64,000 bases of DNA from Qipengyuania huizhouensis (GTDB lineage Bacteria; Pseudomonadota; Alphaproteobacteria; Sphingomonadales; Sphingomonadaceae): positions 1-64,000 of the forward strand of contig NZ_JAIGNT010000012.1 in assembly GCF_019711635.1 (NCBI RefSeq), in the 5' to 3' direction. Shown here piece after piece: positions 26,504 to 36,142 of this stretch (position 1 is its first letter; every line of letters begins with the position of its first letter). A program made the position numbers and the translations under genes. The notes under the pieces were generated by a model. The model was not told where the DNA came from. It did not search any database and saw only the letters and a list, made by a program, of their open reading frames with translations.

Positions 26504-27378
26504 GCCGTCTGGGGTGTGGTCGAGCCTTTTGTCCCGCCGACCGGAGGTTTGACTAAGGCATAGATCATCACCGCCACGCCGACTGCGATCATTGGAAGGC
26601 TAAGCCACTGGCCCTGGCTGAGGCCTGTTTCGGCCACCCGGTAGGCAAGATGGGCGTCGGGCTCGCGGAAAAACTCGTTTATGAAACGCCCGGCACCCAT
26701 TCCGATCGTGAACAGTCCGACCAGTAGGCCCGCACGATAACGTGCCCGTGTCGTCCAGAAGAGCGCGATCAGCAGCACGCCGAGCAGCAATCCTTCCAGC
26801 CCCGCCTGATAGAGCTGGCTCGGGTGGCGGGCGATCTCGCCACCACCGGGAAAGACCATCGCCCAAGCGAGATCGCCTTCGACCGGGCGGCCGTAGAGCT
26901 CGCCATTGATGAAATTGGCGATCCGGCCAAGCATGTAACCGATCGGAACGTTGACCGCGATGTAATCGCATACGCGCAGCCAGTTCAGCGCGCCGCGCCA
27001 GGCAACCCAGGTGATGGCGACGAGCACGCCAATCACCCCGCCGTGGAAGCTCATTCCGCCGTTCCAGAGCTGGAACAGCTCTACACCGCCGAAAAGGTCG
27101 GGCTGATAGAACGCGGCATAGCCCAATCGGCCGCCAATGATCACGCCCAGTGTGCAGTAGAAGAACAGATCGTCGGCATGGCGCTGCGCCATCGGCGCGC
27201 CGGGCGATTTGATCATTTTCGACAAATGCCAATAGGCGAACAGAATCGCCAGCAGATAGGCCAGCGAGTAATAGCGCAGCTGGAAGCTGCCGATCTCGAA
27301 CAGATAGGGGCGCAGGCCCAGTTCCGCCCACTGGATCGGTTCGGATGCAGCCGCAGTCGCAGCCAGTAGTGACAGCAA
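26500..27378 (-). CDS. lgt: Prolipoprotein diacylglyceryl transferase
   Basis: 292-residue polytopic inner-membrane enzyme, with about seven helices, that attaches diacylglycerol to the lipobox cysteine of prolipoproteins. Signatures: MSFHGGVIGVLVAI with the catalytic-region His-Gly-Gly, and GRIANFINGELYGRPV, the family hallmark (G-R-x-x-N-F-I-N-x-E), then MGAGRFINEFFREPD. It would process the several lipoproteins encoded nearby. Upstream is the divergent acyl-CoA synthetase gene; downstream the MidA-like gene overlaps by 4 bases. Confidence 0.96.
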   Translation of the reverse strand: MLSLLAATAAASEPIQWAELGLRPYLFEIGSFQLRYYSLAYLLAILFAYWHLSKMIKSPGAPMAQRHADDLFFYCTLGVIIGGRLGYAAFYQPDLFGGVELFQLWNGGMSFHGGVIGVLVAITWVAWRGALNWLRVCDYIAVNVPIGYMLGRIANFINGELYGRPVEGDLAWAMVFPGGGEIARHPSQLYQAGLEGLLLGVLLIALFWTTRARYRAGLLVGLFTIGMGAGRFINEFFREPDAHLAYRVAETGLSQGQWLSLPMIAVGVAVMIYALVKPPVGGTKGSTTPQTA

Positions 27379-27548
27379 GGTCTTATCCCCTTAGAGAATA
27401 TCGAAAGCCGCATCGCGCGACCCGTCTCGGGGGCGGCTTTTGGCATAGCAGGCCTTTTGGGGAAAGCCTGTCTCGCACTGTTCCCAGCTTATGGCGGGAA
27501 CGGGGCGATTTTGCCCGCGCTCGTCAATGGAGAGGACCAGACACGAAA

Positions 27549-29243
27549 ATGCCGACCGATCTCGACAAGGATATCCATCGCTTCACCGCCGCCGTGACTG
27601 CACCGGGCCAGATGTTCGAAACCACCCCCATCGAACGCCGCGGCGTGGAGATGCCCGCCTTCAAGAACGCACCGCCCAGCCTGGCGCATTATTTCGCGCA
27701 TTTCGCCAATGAGAAGAAGGACGACCTTTTCATCGTCGATGGCGAGCTGCGATTGACCTTCGGACAAGTCTATGGCGCCGCGGCATGCGTTGCGCATGGT
27801 CTGGTAACGAAGCACGGATTGAAGAAGGGAGACCGCGTCGGCATCGCAGCGCGCAATTCCGTCAACTGGATACTGGCCTATATGGGCACGCTGATGGCGG
27901 GCGGCTGCGCCACTTTGCTCAACGGCTGGTGGACCGGCGAGGAAATGGCCTACGGCATCGACCTGTGCGAATGTTCGCTGGTGCTTGCCGATCCGCAGCG
28001 CGCCAAACGGATGGAAGGCCAGGACATCAAGTCGAAGATCGTCGTGTTCGATCATGGCGTCCCTTCGGAAGGGCTTGCCCCGATCTGGGCGGAAGGCGAC
28101 ACCGCAATGCAGATGCTGGGCCAGATCGGGCCTGACGATCTCGCCACCATTCTCTATACCTCCGGATCGACCGGCAATCCCAAGGGTGCCTATTCCGATC
28201 ATCTCGGTGTCGTGTCCGGCACCATGAACTATGTCGCGCAGACCGCGATGATCCTCCAGATCCTGACCGAGCGCGGCGAGGCGCCGACCGTCCAGCCGAG
28301 CGCGCTTGTTGCGGTGCCATTGTTCCACGTCACCGGCGAAGTGCCGCTGTTTCTCCAGAGCTTCGCGCTCGGGCGCAAGCTGGTGCTCATGCCCAAATGG
28401 GATGCGCGCGAGGCGCTCAGACTTCTCGACGAGGAAAAGATCACCTATTTCGTTGGCGTTCCCCTGATGAGCTACGAAATGGCAACGCATCCGGAACGCG
28501 ACCAGTTCGACCTGTCGCAGTGCAAGAGCTTTGCCGCAGGCGGCGCCCCGCGTCCGCCCGAGCATGTAACCAAGATCAAGGAGGCCTTCCCTAACGGTTT
28601 TCCGTTGCTCGGCTATGGCCTTACCGAAACGAACGCGGTCGGCTGCGGCAATCTCAACGAGAATTACATGGCGAAACCCGGTTCGACCGGCATGCCCTCC
28701 AAGCCGCTGGTCGACATGGCCATCCTCGACGATGACGGCAACAAGCTGGCAACGGGCGAAGTGGGCGAAGTCTGCATCCGGTCCGTTGCCAATTTCCTCG
28801 GATACTGGAAGAACGACAAGGCGACAGAAGCGGCTTACACCAAGGATGCCTATTTTCGCACGGGCGACCTGGGTTATCTCGATGAAGACGAGTATCTCTT
28901 CATCGTCGATCGCAAGAAGGACATCATCATCCGCGGCGGCGAGAATATCTCCTGTATCGAGGTGGAAGAAGCGATCTATGCGCATCCGGCAGTTGCGGAA
29001 TGCAGCGTGTTCGGCGTTCCCGACGAACGGTTCGGTGAAATCCCGGCGGCGGTCTATTTCACCCATGAAGGCAAGGATCTGAGCCCCGAAGAACTGCAGG
29101 ATTTCCTGCGCGAGCATATCGCGGCTTTCAAGGTTCCCGCCCACGTCTGGCATTCGAGTGACCACCTGCCGCGCCTCGGTACGCAGAAGGTCGACAAGCG
29201 CAGCGTGAAATCCACCTACGCCCAGAGTATCACCGCCGCTTGA
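27549..29243 (+). CDS. Acyl-CoA synthetase (class I adenylate-forming)
   Basis: 564 residues from ATG 27549. Activates a carboxylic acid, probably fatty or aromatic, to an acyl-CoA via an acyl-AMP. The AMP-binding signature ILYTSGSTGNPKGAYSDH is near 198, followed by LVAVPLFHVTGEVPLFLQ, the GYGLTET core motif near 356, RTGDLGYLDEDEYLFIVDRKKDIIIRGGENISCIEVEE near 438, and the catalytic lysine in GTQKVDKRSVKSTY near the C-terminus. N-terminal residues before 27549 in frame have no ribosome site. Stop overlaps the glnD start by 4 bases. Substrate not predictable. Confidence 0.9.
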   Translation: MPTDLDKDIHRFTAAVTAPGQMFETTPIERRGVEMPAFKNAPPSLAHYFAHFANEKKDDLFIVDGELRLTFGQVYGAAACVAHGLVTKHGLKKGDRVGIAARNSVNWILAYMGTLMAGGCATLLNGWWTGEEMAYGIDLCECSLVLADPQRAKRMEGQDIKSKIVVFDHGVPSEGLAPIWAEGDTAMQMLGQIGPDDLATILYTSGSTGNPKGAYSDHLGVVSGTMNYVAQTAMILQILTERGEAPTVQPSALVAVPLFHVTGEVPLFLQSFALGRKLVLMPKWDAREALRLLDEEKITYFVGVPLMSYEMATHPERDQFDLSQCKSFAAGGAPRPPEHVTKIKEAFPNGFPLLGYGLTETNAVGCGNLNENYMAKPGSTGMPSKPLVDMAILDDDGNKLATGEVGEVCIRSVANFLGYWKNDKATEAAYTKDAYFRTGDLGYLDEDEYLFIVDRKKDIIIRGGENISCIEVEEAIYAHPAVAECSVFGVPDERFGEIPAAVYFTHEGKDLSPEELQDFLREHIAAFKVPAHVWHSSDHLPRLGTQKVDKRSVKSTYAQSITAA

Positions 29244-31999
29244 CCGAACCTGTCATCACCGACCAGCGCGCGATCTTCGACCGGCGCGAAATTGCTTCCC
29301 GGATCGAAGCGCTGGTCGAGGAGCATGGAAATTCGTCGCGCCAGCCGGTCGTCGAGCTGCTGAAGCAGGCACTCGACCGGGGGCGCGGCGAAATGGAGCG
29401 GCGTCTGGAAGAGCATCCGTCAGCGGGTCATGCCGTGGCCGGCGGCTATTCCTTTCTCGTCGACCAGCTCGTTCGCGTAATCCACGAATACGTCACCCAG
29501 CACACCTATCCCAACCCCAATCGCAGCGCCGGCGAACGGCTCGCGGTCATGGCCGTCGGCGGATATGGCCGCAGCGAAATGGCGCCATATTCGGATGTCG
29601 ACATCGCCTTCCTCGTGGGGGAACGGCGGAACGCCTGGTGCGAGCAGGTGGTCGAAGCCATGCTCTATCTGATGTGGGACCTTGGCCTCAAGATCGGCCA
29701 TTCCACCCGTACTCTCGACGAGGCGATCCGGCTGGCGAAGGACGACCTTACCATCCGTACCGCATTGCTCGAGGGGCGCTATGTCTGGGGCGATCGTTCG
29801 CTCTACGATGAAGGAGAGCAGCGCTATACGCGCGAGGTCGTCAGAGGCAGCGAGCAGGCGTTCCTGACGCAGAAGCTGGAAGAGCGAAACGCGCGCCACA
29901 AGCGCATGGGCGACAGCCGCTATGTCGTCGAACCCAATGTGAAGGACGGCAAGGGCGGCCTGCGCGATTTGCAGACGCTCTACTGGATCGGGAAGTTCAT
30001 CCACCGCGTCTCCAGCGCCTCCGAACTCGTCGATGCCGGTCTGATGACGGATGCGGAATACCGCAGCTTCCGCCGGGCGGAGCGTTTCCTGCTCGCCGTG
30101 CGGTGCCACATGCATATCCTTACCGGGCGTACCGAGGACCGATTGACCTTCGATCTTCAGCGGCAAGTGGCCGAGCGCATGAATTACGCGGACCGCCCCG
30201 GCAAGAGCGCGGTCGAACGGTTCATGCAGTTCTATTTCATGCAGGCGAAGCGCGTGGGCAGCCTGACGGGCGTGTTTCTCGCCCATATCGAGGACGATCT
30301 TGCCCAGCGATCTGCGCGGAAAGGGTTTTTCGCCGGGTTCAAGCCCAAGCCGCGCATGGTGAAGGGATACCGGGTCTTCGGAGGGCGTATCGCCGCGCCT
30401 TCGGACGACTGGTTTGCCAGGGATCCCGTGCGGCTGATCGAGATATTCCAGATTGCGGAAGCCGAAGGTCTCGAAATTCACCCCGAGACCATGCGGCAGG
30501 CCAACAGGGATGCCAAATTGATCGATCAGGCGGTGCGCGAAGACCCGCGTGCCAACGCCATATTCCTCGACCTGCTGTGCGGGCGGAACGATCCCGAGCT
30601 GGTGCTGCGCTGGATGAACGAGGCGGGCGTTTTCGGCCGGTTCGTGCCGGATTTCGGCAGGGTCAATGCGCAGATGCAGTTCGATATGTATCACCACTAC
30701 ACAGTGGATGAACACACCATCCGCGCGATCGGCCTGCTCAACAAGATCGAGAAGGGCGAGCTCAAGCACGATCATCCGCGTGCTTCGCGGCTGATCCACA
30801 AGGTAGGCTCGCGCCGGGTCGCCTATGTTGCGGTCCTGCTGCACGATATCGCCAAGGGGCGCGGCGGCGATCATTCGGTACTGGGTGCGGATGTGGCGCA
30901 GGAATTGTGCCCTCGGTTCGGCTTGTCGGAGAGCGAAACGGAACTCGTCGCCTGGCTGGTACTGAACCACTTGCTGATGAGCCATACCGCACAGAAGCGC
31001 GACCTCACCGATCCCAAGACGATCGAGGACTATGTGGCGCAGGTGCAGAGCATCGAGCGTCTGCGCCACCTCGCCATTCTCACGGCGGTCGATATCCGGG
31101 CAGTCGGGCCGGGCACGTGGAACAGCTGGAAGGGCCAACTGCTGGGCGAACTCTACGATGCGTCTTCGGAAAGGCTCCGGCTCGGCCACATGAGGCAAGG
31201 GCGCGCAGAGAAGGTAGCCGCGAAGAAGGCGCAGGTCGCCGACCTCCTGGAAGAAAAAGCAGCCCTAGTGGAGGAGTTCGGCATAGCGCTCGACGATGCC
31301 TACTGGATCGCGGAACCGGTCGATATCATCGCACTCAATCTCGTGCATTATGCTGCGGCGCGCGAGCAGGAACACCAGCTATCGGTGCACTGCGAATTCT
31401 ACGAAGCGCGCGGCGCGACCTTGGTAACCGTGATTGCTGCGGACCATCCGGGCCTTTTCTACCGGATTGCGGGCGGTATCCACCTCGCCGGAGGGAACAT
31501 CATCGATGCGCGCATTCACACCACGCGATCCGGCTGGGCGCTCGACAACTTCCTCGTGCAGGACCCGCATGGTGCACCATTCCGCGAAGAACAACAGCTC
31601 GACCGGCTGAAGAAAAGCATTGCCGATGCGCTTGCCAACCGGATCGACCTGACACCCAGGCTGGCTCAGAGGCCATTGCCGCACAGCAGGTCGAAGGCCT
31701 TCGATGTGAGCCCCCGTGTATTGTTCGACAACAAGGCTTCGAACCGGTTTACGGTGATCGAGGTCAATGCCCGCGACCGACCGGCGCTGCTCAATCGCCT
31801 TGCCCGCGTGTTGTTCGAGCACCGGCTGGTGGTCCATTCGGCCCATATCACCAATTACGGCGAACGTGCGGTCGATACATTCTACGTAACGGACCTGACG
31901 GGCGATAAACTGGCCGAGGGCGAACGCCAGAACCGGCTCGAAGCGAGGCTTGCAGAGGCGGCAGGTGATGCAATGCAGGCACGGTTGGAAGACGCTTAG
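29240..31999 (+). CDS. glnD: [Protein-PII] uridylyltransferase / uridylyl-removing enzyme
   Basis: 919 residues from TTG 29240. Master nitrogen sensor that adds or removes UMP on PII proteins according to glutamine. Nucleotidyltransferase domain: AVGGYGRSEMAPYSDVDIAFLV (about 110-130) with the G-G-x-G-R-x-E and D-x-D residues. HD domain with VLLHDIAKGRGGDHSVLG near 535 for removal. Two C-terminal ACT domains (about 720-800 and 830-900; RATLVTVIAADHPGLFYRIAGGIHLAGGNIIDARIHTT) bind glutamine. All parts appear intact. Coupled to the acyl-CoA synthetase gene by the overlap, which is unusual in function but clear in sequence. Confidence 0.96.
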   Translation: MTEPVITDQRAIFDRREIASRIEALVEEHGNSSRQPVVELLKQALDRGRGEMERRLEEHPSAGHAVAGGYSFLVDQLVRVIHEYVTQHTYPNPNRSAGERLAVMAVGGYGRSEMAPYSDVDIAFLVGERRNAWCEQVVEAMLYLMWDLGLKIGHSTRTLDEAIRLAKDDLTIRTALLEGRYVWGDRSLYDEGEQRYTREVVRGSEQAFLTQKLEERNARHKRMGDSRYVVEPNVKDGKGGLRDLQTLYWIGKFIHRVSSASELVDAGLMTDAEYRSFRRAERFLLAVRCHMHILTGRTEDRLTFDLQRQVAERMNYADRPGKSAVERFMQFYFMQAKRVGSLTGVFLAHIEDDLAQRSARKGFFAGFKPKPRMVKGYRVFGGRIAAPSDDWFARDPVRLIEIFQIAEAEGLEIHPETMRQANRDAKLIDQAVREDPRANAIFLDLLCGRNDPELVLRWMNEAGVFGRFVPDFGRVNAQMQFDMYHHYTVDEHTIRAIGLLNKIEKGELKHDHPRASRLIHKVGSRRVAYVAVLLHDIAKGRGGDHSVLGADVAQELCPRFGLSESETELVAWLVLNHLLMSHTAQKRDLTDPKTIEDYVAQVQSIERLRHLAILTAVDIRAVGPGTWNSWKGQLLGELYDASSERLRLGHMRQGRAEKVAAKKAQVADLLEEKAALVEEFGIALDDAYWIAEPVDIIALNLVHYAAAREQEHQLSVHCEFYEARGATLVTVIAADHPGLFYRIAGGIHLAGGNIIDARIHTTRSGWALDNFLVQDPHGAPFREEQQLDRLKKSIADALANRIDLTPRLAQRPLPHSRSKAFDVSPRVLFDNKASNRFTVIEVNARDRPALLNRLARVLFEHRLVVHSAHITNYGERAVDTFYVTDLTGDKLAEGERQNRLEARLAEAAGDAMQARLEDA

Positions 32000-32085
32000 C
32001 ATACGTTTGCAGGAACATTGTTGCACTTGGGTTGCGAATCAGCCACTGATTATTGCGAGAGATAAACAGAGGAGAGGGTTTCCCG

Positions 32086-34818
32086 ATGAGGAAGACTAAG
32101 CATTCGTTGCGCACACTCGCCATTCTGGGCGCTGGCTTCACCTTGCTGCCCCAGGTGGCGATGGCACAGGAAGTCGCCGAAGAAGGCGACATGGTCGACA
32201 ATGCGGACGTAGATGACGGGGCGCCCGTGATCGTCGTGACCGCACAGGGGCGCGAGCAGGTTCTGGCCGATGTTCCGGTCGCGATTTCCGCCGTATCTTC
32301 CGAGACATTGGAAAATTCCGGCACCAGCGACATTCGTGAACTCAACCAGGTTGCACCGTCGCTGCTCGTTTCTTCGACCGGTAACGAGGCCAATGGCTCC
32401 GCCCGTATCCGCGGCATCGGCACAGTAGGTGACAACCCGGGCCTCGAAAGCTCGGTCGCGGTCTTCGTCGATGGCGTCTATCGTTCGCGTTCAGGCAATG
32501 CCCTGTCCGAACTCGGACCGCTTGACCGCATCGAAATCCTGCGCGGTCCTCAGGGAACTCTGGGTGGTCGCAACGCATCTGCCGGTCTTATCTCGATTTA
32601 CACCGCCGAACCCGAATTCAACTTCGGCGGCTATGCCGATTTCACCTACGGGAATTTCGACGCCATTCGTGTAGAAGGCGGCGTAAACGCCCCCCTCGGC
32701 GAGACAGTCGCCGCAAGGATCGATGGGGTATTTTTCCAGCGCGACGGTTTTTACAACGACGTGGTCAACGATACGGACGTCAACAATCGTGACCGTTATC
32801 TCGTGCGCGCGCAGGCCCTTTTCGAGCCCAGCGAGGATATCAGCTTCCGCTTGGTCGGAGACTATTCCAAGAAGGACGAGGCTTGCTGCGCCGCGACTTT
32901 CGTACAGCCCGAGGTTGCCCCGCTTGCGCGCGTTTCGCCCGGTCTGGATCCCTTCGCCCGTCCCGTGCCAGGCTCCCCGGCGCTGACGAGCACCAGCAAC
33001 CCGATTACCAATATCCTGCTCGGCCTCGGGCAGAACCCGGCGGCCCTCAACCAGTCGACCTATAATCGGGATATCTATGTCACCCCTGGCCGCAGCTATG
33101 CCGGCGAAACCGAGGACTACGGCATTTCCGGCGAATTGAACTGGAGCCTGGGCAATGCCACGCTCACTTCGATCACCGCCTATCGCGAATATTCCAACAC
33201 GCAGGGTTCGGATACCGATTATACGCAGGTGGATATTCTCTATCGCGAGCCCGGCAACAATGCCGGCGCGCGCGAGTTCGGTACCTTCACGCAGGAACTC
33301 CGGCTCAACGGCACTGCCTTCAATGACCGCCTCGACTGGCTGATCGGCGGCTATTACGCTAACGAAGAGCTGCAGGTGCGCGACAACCTGCGCTTCGGCG
33401 ACCAGTATGGCACATTCGTGAGCTGCCGTATCGCCCTGGCAATCAATCCGGCTCTTGCAAATCCGTCCGAGCAGGATTGCCTCGGCGCCTTCGGGCGTGG
33501 CGCACTGCAGGCGGCCAATGGCGGCGCAGGAGCGTTCGGCGCGGCTACGCCGGTTATCCTTCAGGGCATCACCAATTTGTCGAATGTCAACGATCTTGGC
33601 GGCACCGGAGATGTTTACAATCAAACGAGCGAAAATTTCGCGTTTTTCACGCACAATATCTTCCACATCACCGACACGCTCGATCTTACCCTTGGCCTGC
33701 GTTACACCAGCGAAACCAAGGATTTCGACGCGACATTCAGCAACGACAACGTCATCTGCCCGCAGAACCGCGCACTTCTTTCGGGCCTTTTGGCAACGCC
33801 CCTTGCGGGTCTTGCCGGCGGCCTGATCGCCCTGTCGTGCCAGGGTAACTCGACTGCCGAGCTGGATGGCGTCTCCATCGCCGACACGCGTGACGAGAAC
33901 GAATTTACCGGAACCGCGGTGTTGAGCTGGAAACCGGTCGACGATCTCATGGTCTATGGCTCCTATTCGCGTGGCTACAAGGCGGGCGGTTTCAACCTCG
34001 ACCGTTCGGCGCTCGGCAACCCGGTGACCTTTAACGTCGCGAACATCGATCCTGCCTCGCTGCAGTTCGATGAAGAGACGGTCGATGCCTTTGAAATCGG
34101 CCTCAAGTATTCAGAGCGACTCTGGGGTTTCGGGCTCACCGCTTTCCGGCAGGAGTTCAGCAATTTCCAGCTGAATACCTTCAACGGGTCGGTCTTCCTC
34201 GTGCAGAACATCAATGGCTGTGACGACGATCTTGGCGGGCTGGATCGGGATGCAAGTCCCGCAACGGGCGCCTGCGATCCGGACAGTGTCGGGCCCGGCG
34301 TGATTTCACAGGGTGTTGAATTCGAAACGAGCCTGAGCCCGACGCGCAATGTGAATATGACGATGGGCATTACCTACGCTGACACGAGTTATGAGGATAA
34401 TCTCGTCGGCAGCGATTCGGGTGCCCCTCTCGACCCGGCGCTCCGCCTGCTTCCCGGCGATAATCTGTCGAACGCTCCCGAATGGGTTGCTACCAGCTCG
34501 TTCACATGGACCCCGGATATCGGAAATTCGGGCATGAAGGGTCTGGTCTTCATCAATGGTCGCATGACCGGCGATTACAATACCGGTTCCGACCTGTTGT
34601 ACGGCAAGGAACAGGACGGTTACATCGTAGTGAACGGACGCATCGGTCTGACCAACATTGCGGATCGTTTCTCGATCGAAGGCTGGGTGCAGAACATGTT
34701 CGACGAGGACTACACCCAGGTGGCCTTCAACACGCCGTTCATTGCCCCGCAGCAGACCTATTCTGCGTTCCTTGCGGAGCCGCGGACCTATGGTGTGACG
34801 GTGCGGGCCGAATTCTAA
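32086..34818 (+). CDS. TonB-dependent outer-membrane receptor
   Basis: 910 residues from ATG 32086 (GAGGAGAGG lies upstream at 32071). Signal peptide ends at MAQ. A probable TonB box (PVIVVTAQGRE) precedes a plug (VPVAISAVSSETLENSGTSDIRELNQVAPSLLV, then ARIRGIGTVG and RIEILRGPQGTLGGRNASAGLISIYTAEP), the pattern of the sphingomonad/Caulobacter receptor subfamily for plant- or sugar-derived compounds, siderophores or other. The barrel has cysteine pairs in extracellular loops (for example SCRIALA..DCLGAF). No regulator or partner is next to it, so the ligand is unknown. A strong terminator follows. Confidence 0.9.
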   Translation: MRKTKHSLRTLAILGAGFTLLPQVAMAQEVAEEGDMVDNADVDDGAPVIVVTAQGREQVLADVPVAISAVSSETLENSGTSDIRELNQVAPSLLVSSTGNEANGSARIRGIGTVGDNPGLESSVAVFVDGVYRSRSGNALSELGPLDRIEILRGPQGTLGGRNASAGLISIYTAEPEFNFGGYADFTYGNFDAIRVEGGVNAPLGETVAARIDGVFFQRDGFYNDVVNDTDVNNRDRYLVRAQALFEPSEDISFRLVGDYSKKDEACCAATFVQPEVAPLARVSPGLDPFARPVPGSPALTSTSNPITNILLGLGQNPAALNQSTYNRDIYVTPGRSYAGETEDYGISGELNWSLGNATLTSITAYREYSNTQGSDTDYTQVDILYREPGNNAGAREFGTFTQELRLNGTAFNDRLDWLIGGYYANEELQVRDNLRFGDQYGTFVSCRIALAINPALANPSEQDCLGAFGRGALQAANGGAGAFGAATPVILQGITNLSNVNDLGGTGDVYNQTSENFAFFTHNIFHITDTLDLTLGLRYTSETKDFDATFSNDNVICPQNRALLSGLLATPLAGLAGGLIALSCQGNSTAELDGVSIADTRDENEFTGTAVLSWKPVDDLMVYGSYSRGYKAGGFNLDRSALGNPVTFNVANIDPASLQFDEETVDAFEIGLKYSERLWGFGLTAFRQEFSNFQLNTFNGSVFLVQNINGCDDDLGGLDRDASPATGACDPDSVGPGVISQGVEFETSLSPTRNVNMTMGITYADTSYEDNLVGSDSGAPLDPALRLLPGDNLSNAPEWVATSSFTWTPDIGNSGMKGLVFINGRMTGDYNTGSDLLYGKEQDGYIVVNGRIGLTNIADRFSIEGWVQNMFDEDYTQVAFNTPFIAPQQTYSAFLAEPRTYGVTVRAEF

Positions 34819-34840
34819 CTTGATCCCGGATCTGGAGAGG

Positions 34841-34869
34841 AAAGGGGCGCCCTTCGGGTGCCCCTTTTT
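34841..34869 (+). terminator. Strong Rho-independent terminator after the receptor gene
   Basis: AAAGGGGCGCCC pairs with GGTGCCCCTTT through about 12 base pairs (one G-T) around a three-base loop, ending in a run of five T (34865-34869). It also overlaps the end of the converging YggS-type gene. Confidence 0.85.
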
Positions 34870-35536
34870 AGTTGGCTGGCCGTTCGCCAAATAGCGCTGT
34901 TCCGACACGAATATGCGTTGCGCCGAGCATGATCGCGGTTTCGTAATCGCCGCTCATGCCCATGCTCCGACCTTCCAGACCGTGATCGCGCGCCAGCTTG
35001 TCGAGCAGCGCAAAGAACGGGGCCGGTTCGATATCGGCAGGCGGCAGACACATCAAACCTGCGAGAGGAATTTCCGCATCGCGCGCCTGCGCAAGCAGGG
35101 CGGGCAGTTCGCTGACCGGGCAACCGCCTTTTTGCGGTTCATCACCGATATCTACCTGCACAAAGCATGGTACTTGCCGGTCGGTCTTGTCGAATGCTTT
35201 AGCCAGCGCCTTGACGAGGCTGGGCCGGTCCAGAGAATGGATCACATCGAATAATGCCGCAGCATCTTCCGCCTTGTTCGATTGCAGTTGGCCGACGAGG
35301 TGAAGCTGCACCCCGGGATGTCGCTCCCGCAGCGCGGGCCATTTCTCCTGCGCTTCCTGCACGCGGTTCTCGCCGAAGTGGCGATGACCCTCGAACAGAA
35401 GCGGTTCGACCGCAGAAGCAGGATGTCGCTTGCTGACCGCGATCAATGTCACCTCATCCGCGCCGCGCCGCGCCCGGCGGCAGGCCTCCCGGATTTTTTG
35501 CTGTACGCTGTGGAGCGGTGTGTCTGCCTTTTCCAT
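34868..35536 (-). CDS. YggS/PLPBP family pyridoxal-phosphate homeostasis protein
   Basis: 222 residues, alanine-racemase-like barrel. Conserved: VTLIAVSKRHPASAVEPLL with the PLP-binding Lys (about 36), then GENRVQEAQEKW, LHLVGQLQSNKA near 78-88, SLDRPSLVKAL, and the C-terminal SMGMSGDYETAIMLGATHIRVGTALFGER. Members bind PLP without known catalytic activity and buffer vitamin B6; loss disturbs amino-acid metabolism. Divergent from the ThiE-like gene, with only 22 bases between start codons. Confidence 0.93.
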   Translation of the reverse strand: MEKADTPLHSVQQKIREACRRARRGADEVTLIAVSKRHPASAVEPLLFEGHRHFGENRVQEAQEKWPALRERHPGVQLHLVGQLQSNKAEDAAALFDVIHSLDRPSLVKALAKAFDKTDRQVPCFVQVDIGDEPQKGGCPVSELPALLAQARDAEIPLAGLMCLPPADIEPAPFFALLDKLARDHGLEGRSMGMSGDYETAIMLGATHIRVGTALFGERPAN

Positions 35537-35558
35537 CGCCCCGCGCTATAGCGTGTGC

Positions 35559-36086
35559 ATGTCCTCGCACCAGACCCTTCCCCTGCTATGGCTGCTTTCC
35601 GATGCACGCAACGACACCGTGCTGCAGGATTCCCTCAAGGCGATGCCCCGTGACTCCGGGTTCGTTTTTCGCCACTATCATCTGGAATCCGAAGCGCGCC
35701 GGCATCGCTTCGATGAACTTTCGAAATGCGCTCGTGAGATGGGACACGTGGTCATTCTCTCGGGTGAGGAGGATTGGGGCGCCGACGGGACCTATGGCGA
35801 TGTCAGGCGCGCAGGGCCCGGATTGCGTCTGGCGACAGCGCATAATGAGGACGAGTTACGCAGGGCAGCCCAGGTGGAGGCGGATGCGATTTTCCTGTCT
35901 CCCGTCTTCGCGACTGCATCGCATCCCGATGCGCCGACGCTCGGCATAAAGGGATTTCACGCTCTGGCGCAGCAATCGCCCGTACCGGTCATTGCCCTCG
36001 GCGGCATGACGCATGAGCGGGCCCGTGAACTCCACTGGCCGCGTTGGGGTGCGATCGACGGTCTCGCCTCGACGAAGAGCGCTTGA
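35559..36086 (+). CDS. ThiE/TenI-like (thiamine phosphate synthase fold) protein
   Basis: 175 residues from ATG 35559. A (beta/alpha)8 thiamine phosphate synthase/TenI-type barrel is suggested by LPLLWLLSDARNDTVLQDSL, ADAIFLSPVFATASHPDAPTLGIKGFHAL and PVPVIALGGMTHERARELHWPRWGAIDGLAS. It is about 30 residues shorter than ThiE, and I do not see the full set of substrate and pyrophosphate residues, so it may be a TenI-like or diverged member rather than the thiamine enzyme. Divergent with the PLP-homeostasis gene; 57 bases upstream of ftsK. Confidence 0.75.
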   Translation: MSSHQTLPLLWLLSDARNDTVLQDSLKAMPRDSGFVFRHYHLESEARRHRFDELSKCAREMGHVVILSGEEDWGADGTYGDVRRAGPGLRLATAHNEDELRRAAQVEADAIFLSPVFATASHPDAPTLGIKGFHALAQQSPVPVIALGGMTHERARELHWPRWGAIDGLASTKSA

Positions 36087-36142
36087 CCTCGGACTCTCCG
36101 AGGATTCATAATGTAGTTCAGGCGGCAGAAGGGAAATTCGAG

